Below, piece by piece: positions 59,649-64,000 of a stretch of 64,000 bases of DNA (positions are counted from its first letter, which is position 1; the number at the start of each line of letters is the position of its first letter). The position numbers and the translations under genes are program-made. The stretch is from Martelella mediterranea DSM 17316 (lineage in GTDB: Bacteria > Pseudomonadota > Alphaproteobacteria > Rhizobiales > Rhizobiaceae): assembly GCF_002043005.1 (NCBI RefSeq), contig NZ_CP020330.1, positions 2,932,001 through 2,996,000 of the forward strand, written 5' to 3'. The notes beneath the pieces were generated by a model. The model was not told the DNA's origin. It did no database searches and saw only the letters and a program-made list of their open reading frames with translations.

Positions 59649-61019
59649 ATGACCGCACGAACCGTTCTGACGGATCTGGTCGATCAGGCTTTCGAGAAAA
59701 ACGAATTTCCCAAGGCCGCGCGCGAAAAGGCTGTGATCTGCCTCGCAGACTTCCTGTCGTGCGCCATTGAAGCGGCGGATCTGCCGTGGAGCCGGCAGTC
59801 CCTTGCGCTTGCCACCGGCCGGGCTGGCGAGTGCGCCATCATTGGCGAGGCTGGCGGGTTTGTTGCGGAAGATGCGGCCTTTGCCAATGCGGTGCGCGGG
59901 CACGGTCTCGTGCGAGAGGACATGCATGCCGGCAGCCTTTCGCATATGGGCGTTGTAATCTGGCCCGTGCTTCTGGCGCTTGCCGGTGAGGCGGCGGACC
60001 TCGCGACACGACCGCTTGATGCGGCGATTGCCGGATACGAGATCGGCGGTCGTGTCGGCCGGGTCCTGATGACGCCGGAAATGGCGCGGCTTTTCCGTCC
60101 GACCGGACTGATCGGGCCACTTTCCGGCACGCTCGCGGGCGCCCTGCTTCTCGGTCTCGACAGAGAGACCACGGTCAACGCGCTGGCGCTGGCCATCAAT
60201 TCCGCCGGCGGCCTCAACGAATGGCCGCACAGCGGCGCGGACGACATGTATTTCCATCCGGGCTTCGCCTCGCGCAACGCGCTCACGGCCCTTCGGCTGG
60301 CGCGTCTCGGCGCGCATGGCTCCGCGAGCGCCATTGACGGCGTGGCCGGGCTGTTCGCAGCTTTCGGACGCCAGAAGGCGCCCTCCGAAATCGTCCTCTA
60401 TCCAGAGGGAGACTGCGAGATCATGGCGGTGTTCAACAAGGAAGTGCCGGCCTGCAATTTTGCCCAGTCGCCCTGCCAGGCGGCGCTTGCCGCCGCGCAG
60501 CAGATCGGCGAGGGCGACAGCATCAAGACCATCCATCTGTCGACCTATGATGCCGCGCTCAACTATCCGGGCTGTAACTATCGCGGACCGTTCGAAACGC
60601 CGCTGCAGGCGAAGATGAGCATCTTTTTCGGCATGGGGGCGGCGGTTGCGCGCGGCGAGATTGCCGAGGCGAATTATGCGCTGCTCGATGATCCGCGCAT
60701 CGCCGAACTGATCGGGATGACCACGGTTTCGATTTCCGACGAGCTGAACAGCGCCTTTCCCGCCCGCCAGGGCGCAAGGGTGAGGATCGAGACGGCAGCG
60801 GGCGCGGTGATCGAGGAGGCGCTGGACGATATCCGCTCTGCATCGCCCGCGCTGGTGCGCGAACGGCTGTCGAAGGTGGCGAAAGGTCGGCTAGGTGCCG
60901 GTCAGGCAGGCGATCTCGACGGCGCGATCGATCACCTTTCCAGGGGCGGCAATGACGCCGCGAGCCTTGCCGCTGTGGCAAAGCTCGCCGCTGCACACGC
61001 CGGGGAGGGCGTCCCGTGA
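59649..61019 (+). CDS. MmgE/PrpD family protein
   Basis: A 456-residue member of the 2-methylcitrate dehydratase/cis-aconitate decarboxylase/iminodisuccinate epimerase superfamily. Seen: the all-helical N-terminal domain with VREDMHAGSLSHMGVVIWPVLLALAGE (active-site His region), LNEWPHSGADDMYFHPGFASRNAL, and the lid domain KEVPACNFAQSPCQAALAAAQQI. It may dehydrate or isomerise a hydroxy or dicarboxylic acid; the exact substrate is unknown. GGGAGGGAG precedes ATG 59649. Its stop overlaps the livH GTG. Confidence 0.9.
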   Translation: MTARTVLTDLVDQAFEKNEFPKAAREKAVICLADFLSCAIEAADLPWSRQSLALATGRAGECAIIGEAGGFVAEDAAFANAVRGHGLVREDMHAGSLSHMGVVIWPVLLALAGEAADLATRPLDAAIAGYEIGGRVGRVLMTPEMARLFRPTGLIGPLSGTLAGALLLGLDRETTVNALALAINSAGGLNEWPHSGADDMYFHPGFASRNALTALRLARLGAHGSASAIDGVAGLFAAFGRQKAPSEIVLYPEGDCEIMAVFNKEVPACNFAQSPCQAALAAAQQIGEGDSIKTIHLSTYDAALNYPGCNYRGPFETPLQAKMSIFFGMGAAVARGEIAEANYALLDDPRIAELIGMTTVSISDELNSAFPARQGARVRIETAAGAVIEEALDDIRSASPALVRERLSKVAKGRLGAGQAGDLDGAIDHLSRGGNDAASLAAVAKLAAAHAGEGVP

Positions 61020-61981
61020 CGGATTTCCAGTTCTTCATCGAGAATGTCCTTCAGCTCCTGATCACGGGCATATCGCTCGGCGCGATCTACGGGCTGATGT
61101 GCGTCGGCCTTGCGATGATCTTCGGGATCATGCGGGTCATCAACTTCGCCCAGGGCGATTTCATGATGGTCGGCATGTATGCCGCCTATTTCGTGTTCAC
61201 CGCGCTCGGCTTTCAGGCGCTGTTCGGAAGCGGCCTCGGTCCCTACCTTTCCGTCATCGCCGCAGCGCCCGCCATGTATGCCTTCGGCTGGCTGATCCAC
61301 CGCTTCCTGATCCGCCGCGTCACCGGCCGGCAGTCGATCGAGATGGAAGGCGATGGCCATTATGCCCAGCTCATCCTCACGCTCGGCATTGCGCTGATCC
61401 TGCAGAACGGCGCGATGATCCTCGTCGGCGCCGATCTGGTTTCGATCCGCACGCCGCTTTCGAGCGAAGCCTGGGTGCTGGAGCCGTTCGGCGAGAGCAT
61501 GCCGATCATGCTGTTCTTCAACAAGTCGCGCATTTTCGCCATGCTGGTCTCGGCAGCGGTCATCATTGCGCTGTGGCTGCTGATCCAGCGCAGCTTCCTC
61601 GGAAAGTCGCTGAGGGCGGCCGCCGATAATGCGGAGGCGGCCACCTATATGGGCATCGATGTCGACCGGGCGCACCGGATCGCGTTTGCGATCGGCACGG
61701 CGGTCACGGCGATTGCCGGCGGGCTTCTCGCCACCAGCTATCCCTTCAGTCCGTTCGTCGGTCTCGAATATGTGATCATCATGTATGCCGGCGTCGTGCT
61801 GGGCGGCATCGGCAGCATTATCGGCGCGTTCTGGGGCGGGATGATCATCGGCCTGGTGCAGCAGTTTTCGACGCTGGTTCTGCCGACGCAGCTTCAGAAC
61901 GCGACCATCTTCGTGTGTTTCCTGCTCGTTGTCATGCTCCGCCCGCAGGGCCTGTTCGGACGCAATGTGGATCGGACATGA
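61016..61981 (+). CDS. livH: Branched-chain-type ABC transporter permease LivH
   Basis: Inner-membrane permease of a Liv-type importer, 321 residues with eight helices. Motifs: GISLGAIYGLMCVGLAMIFGIMRVINFAQGDFMMVGMY, and GLEYVIIMYAGVVLGGIGSIIGAFWGGMIIGL. The start is GTG 61016 overlapping the PrpD stop (GTGA), behind GGGAGGG. Its stop overlaps the LivMG ATG. The matching Liv binding protein is not in the window. The symbol denotes the family; the substrate need not be an amino acid. Confidence 0.93.
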   Translation: MTDFQFFIENVLQLLITGISLGAIYGLMCVGLAMIFGIMRVINFAQGDFMMVGMYAAYFVFTALGFQALFGSGLGPYLSVIAAAPAMYAFGWLIHRFLIRRVTGRQSIEMEGDGHYAQLILTLGIALILQNGAMILVGADLVSIRTPLSSEAWVLEPFGESMPIMLFFNKSRIFAMLVSAAVIIALWLLIQRSFLGKSLRAAADNAEAATYMGIDVDRAHRIAFAIGTAVTAIAGGLLATSYPFSPFVGLEYVIIMYAGVVLGGIGSIIGAFWGGMIIGLVQQFSTLVLPTQLQNATIFVCFLLVVMLRPQGLFGRNVDRT

Positions 61982-63759
61982 TGATGAAGACAGGCAGCAA
62001 ATCTCTCCTCTATTTCATCGTTCCGGCGCTCGCCTATCTCGCGCTTTCGGCATTCGTGACCAATTCCTACTACCAGCTCATGCTGACGCTGATCCTGATC
62101 TGGGCGATCTTCGGGCTGAGCTGGAACATTCTGAGCGGCTATACCGGGCTGATATCCTTCGGCCATGCCGCCTTCTTCGGGGCGGGCGCCTTCGCCACGG
62201 TGCTGGCGCAGATCTACTGGTCGATCACGCCCTGGGTGATGTTCTTCGCGTCGGGCGCGATCGGCGCGGTGCTTGGCGTTGCCATCGGCTTCCCGACCTT
62301 CCGCCTGCGCGGCCACTATTTCGCGCTCAGCATGCTCGCCTATCCGCTGGCCTTCATGTACGTCTTCCTCTGGCTTGGCTTTCCCGAGGTCAGCGTGCCG
62401 CGCGTGCATGACAATCCGGCCGCCTACATGCAGTTCTCCGACGGGCGGGTTTACACGCTGATCGCGATGGCGTTTCTGATCGTCGTGGTGCTGTTGTCGC
62501 GCAAGATTGAATCCTCCCGCTTCGGCATGGCGCTGATCGCGATCAAGCAGAACGAGGCGGCGGCAGAAGCGGCCGGGATCGACTCGCTGCGCTGGAAGCT
62601 TCGCGCCATCGCCGTCAGCGGCGCGATCGCGGCGATGGCCGGCTCGCTCTATGCGGTCGTCATTCTGGTGATCACGCCGCAATCCGTGTTCGGCATGCTG
62701 GTGTCGGCGCAGGCGCTGACGGTGGCGATGTTCGGCGGGATCGGCACGTTCTGGGGGCCTATCATCGGCGCGGGTTTCCTGATCCCGATCGCGGAAATCC
62801 TGCATGCCGAGCTCGGCAGCATTCTTCCCGGCATTCAGGGTGTGGTCTACGGCGTCGCGATCGTGGTGCTGATCACGCTCGCGCCCGAAGGGATGTTCTG
62901 GAAGGTGCGCGACTGGATGGGGTCTGCCCGGAAGAAGGCCGCCTCCGAAACGCATCCTGAAACGCAACCGATGGACGAGGTCGCCGTCGAACCGCGGAAA
63001 TTCACGCCGGCTGCCGATGGCGCCGACATCGTTCTCGATGTCCGCGGCATGTCGAAGAATTTCGGCGGGCTGAAGGCGGTGCAGGATGTCAGCTTCCAGG
63101 TGCGGCGCGGCATGATCCTCGGCATTATCGGCCCGAACGGCGCCGGCAAGACCACGCTTTTCAATCTCCTCAACGGTTTCCAGACGCCGACATCCGGTCA
63201 GGTCTTCGTCAATGGCAAGGACATGGCGCGCAGCAAGCCGCATGTGCTGTGCCGGGCAGGGGTTGGCCGCACATTCCAGATCATGCGTCCGTTCACCCGC
63301 ATGAGCGTGCGTGACAATGTCCGAACCGGGGCCTATGTGCGGGCCGGGAGCGAGGCCGAGGCGGCTGAGGTTGCCGACGATGCCCTGCGCCAGGTCGGGC
63401 TGTCGGCGATCGCGGACCGGCTCGCCGGCGAACTCACCACCAAGGAACTGCGCCTGATGGAACTGGCGCGCGCCCTTGCCGGCAAGCCGCACACGCTGCT
63501 TCTCGACGAGACGCTTGCCGGCCTCGGCCGCGACGAGGCTGCGGAAGTGGTGGCGGTGATCCGGCGGCTGTCAGCGAGCGGCGTGACGGTGGCGATCATC
63601 GAACACACGATGCAGGCCATGGTGCAGCTGGTCGACCGCTTTCTGGTCCTCGACCACGGTCAGGTGATCATGGAGGGGGCTCCGGAAGAAGTCACCAAGA
63701 ACCCGCACGTCATCGAGGCCTATCTTGGCAAGAAGTGGAGCGCCCATGCTGAAGATTGA
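61978..63759 (+). CDS. Fused Liv-type permease and ATPase (LivM-LivG)
   Basis: A 593-residue fusion. Residues 1-315 are LivM (SWNILSGYTGLISFGHAAFFGAGAF, FPTFRLRGHYFALSMLAYPL, MFGGIGTFWGPIIGAG), a linker at about 316-350, then LivG (about 350-593) with Walker A IGPNGAGKTTLFN, GVGRTFQIMRPFTRMSV and Walker B LLLDETLAGL. The ABC signature is ELTTKELRLMELARAL instead of LSxGQ, and the Walker B Glu-Thr replaces Glu-Pro. ATG 61978 overlaps the livH stop; two further ATGs follow at 61981 and 61984. livF overlaps its end by 14 bp. Confidence 0.92.
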   Translation: MMMKTGSKSLLYFIVPALAYLALSAFVTNSYYQLMLTLILIWAIFGLSWNILSGYTGLISFGHAAFFGAGAFATVLAQIYWSITPWVMFFASGAIGAVLGVAIGFPTFRLRGHYFALSMLAYPLAFMYVFLWLGFPEVSVPRVHDNPAAYMQFSDGRVYTLIAMAFLIVVVLLSRKIESSRFGMALIAIKQNEAAAEAAGIDSLRWKLRAIAVSGAIAAMAGSLYAVVILVITPQSVFGMLVSAQALTVAMFGGIGTFWGPIIGAGFLIPIAEILHAELGSILPGIQGVVYGVAIVVLITLAPEGMFWKVRDWMGSARKKAASETHPETQPMDEVAVEPRKFTPAADGADIVLDVRGMSKNFGGLKAVQDVSFQVRRGMILGIIGPNGAGKTTLFNLLNGFQTPTSGQVFVNGKDMARSKPHVLCRAGVGRTFQIMRPFTRMSVRDNVRTGAYVRAGSEAEAAEVADDALRQVGLSAIADRLAGELTTKELRLMELARALAGKPHTLLLDETLAGLGRDEAAEVVAVIRRLSASGVTVAIIEHTMQAMVQLVDRFLVLDHGQVIMEGAPEEVTKNPHVIEAYLGKKWSAHAED

Positions 63760-64000
63760 AAATCTCACCGTCGGCTATTCCGCGAGCGTTCCGGTGCTGC
63801 ACGATGTTTCGATCAGCATCGGGGCCGGCCAGTTCATCTCCGTCGTCGGGCCGAACGGCGCTGGCAAGACGACGCTGTTCAAGGCGATTTCGGGAACGCT
63901 GACACCGTCAAGCGGCCGGCTGAGCTTCGAGGGCGAGGACATTTCCAGCCTCGAGCCGTCGCGGCGGCCGCATCTGGGCATCGCCCATGTCCCGGAAGGC
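63746..64000 (+). CDS. livF: Liv-type ABC ATPase LivF (3' end missing)
   Basis: The first 85 codons of the second ATPase of the Liv importer: MLKIENLTVGYSASVPVLHDVS, Walker A VGPNGAGKTTLFKAISG, and GIAHVPEG at the window edge, where the Q-loop/R-loop begins. ATG 63746 follows GTGGAG and overlaps the LivMG gene by 14 bp in another frame. The rest lies beyond position 64000. Confidence 0.92.
   Translation, partial: MLKIENLTVGYSASVPVLHDVSISIGAGQFISVVGPNGAGKTTLFKAISGTLTPSSGRLSFEGEDISSLEPSRRPHLGIAHVPEG

Noticed and set aside
61894..63492. A 532-codon open frame antisense to LivMG
   Set aside because: Same reasoning; the sense fusion has clear permease and ATPase motifs.

Overview
The window looks like a stretch of chromosome from an alphaproteobacterium of the Rhizobiales, Rhizobiaceae-like. 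It is GC-rich. It carries blocks I recognise from that group: kdsA-eno-ftsB-pdhABC-lpd-lipA, clpS-clpA, trpD-trpC-moaC-moeA, purC-purS-purQ next to the F1-ATPase zeta subunit, and crcB-rluC-HAD-ATP12. I cannot name a species. About 57 protein genes and one tRNA are supported. The first gene (ilvB) and the last (livF) run off the ends.

Region 1 (1-9.6 kb): acetolactate synthase subunits, an ELM1-like gene lying between two inverted copies of a ~160-bp intergenic repeat, a 2OG-Fe(II) oxygenase, a long UvrB, a DUF486 membrane protein, an acyl-CoA thioesterase and an extensin-like lipoprotein. Region 2 (9.9-18.1 kb): ClpS-ClpA, a LysE exporter, an ECF sigma factor with a small secreted protein, a RecD-like helicase, PdxJ, and an NmrA-type oxidoreductase divergent from an HxlR regulator. 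Region 3 (18.2-26.8 kb): a PagL-like lipid A deacylase, three purine genes, the zeta inhibitor, and the moe/moa/trp/ppiD run. Region 4 (27-31 kb): a 1291-residue autotransporter.

Region 5 (31-45.6 kb): the central-metabolism core: a glyoxalase-fold protein, KdsA, enolase, FtsB, the complete pyruvate dehydrogenase complex (E1 alpha, E1 beta, E2, E3), LipA, CrcB, RluC, a HAD phosphatase and ATP12. LipB lies further on, so the lipoylation pathway is near the complexes that use it. Region 6 (45.6-51.2 kb): a third repeat copy, a glutathione-dependent formaldehyde detoxification operon (adhC-GNAT-yaiI-fghA) divergent from an XRE regulator, lipB, tRNA-Leu(GAG) and a TRIC/UPF0126 channel.

Region 7 (51.2-64 kb) is accessory catabolism and the most interesting part. 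A ribose-type ABC importer has two different permeases, one fused at its C-terminus to a strictosidine-synthase/SMP-30-like beta-propeller. A second free propeller and a double-ATPase protein follow. Next comes an operon of an SDR dehydrogenase, an MmgE/PrpD protein and a branched-chain-type (Liv) ABC importer with a fused LivM-LivG. The same 20-bp A+T-rich element lies upstream of both operons, which suggests one regulon for import and processing of a lactone- or sugar-acid-like compound. The substrate cannot be read from the sequence.
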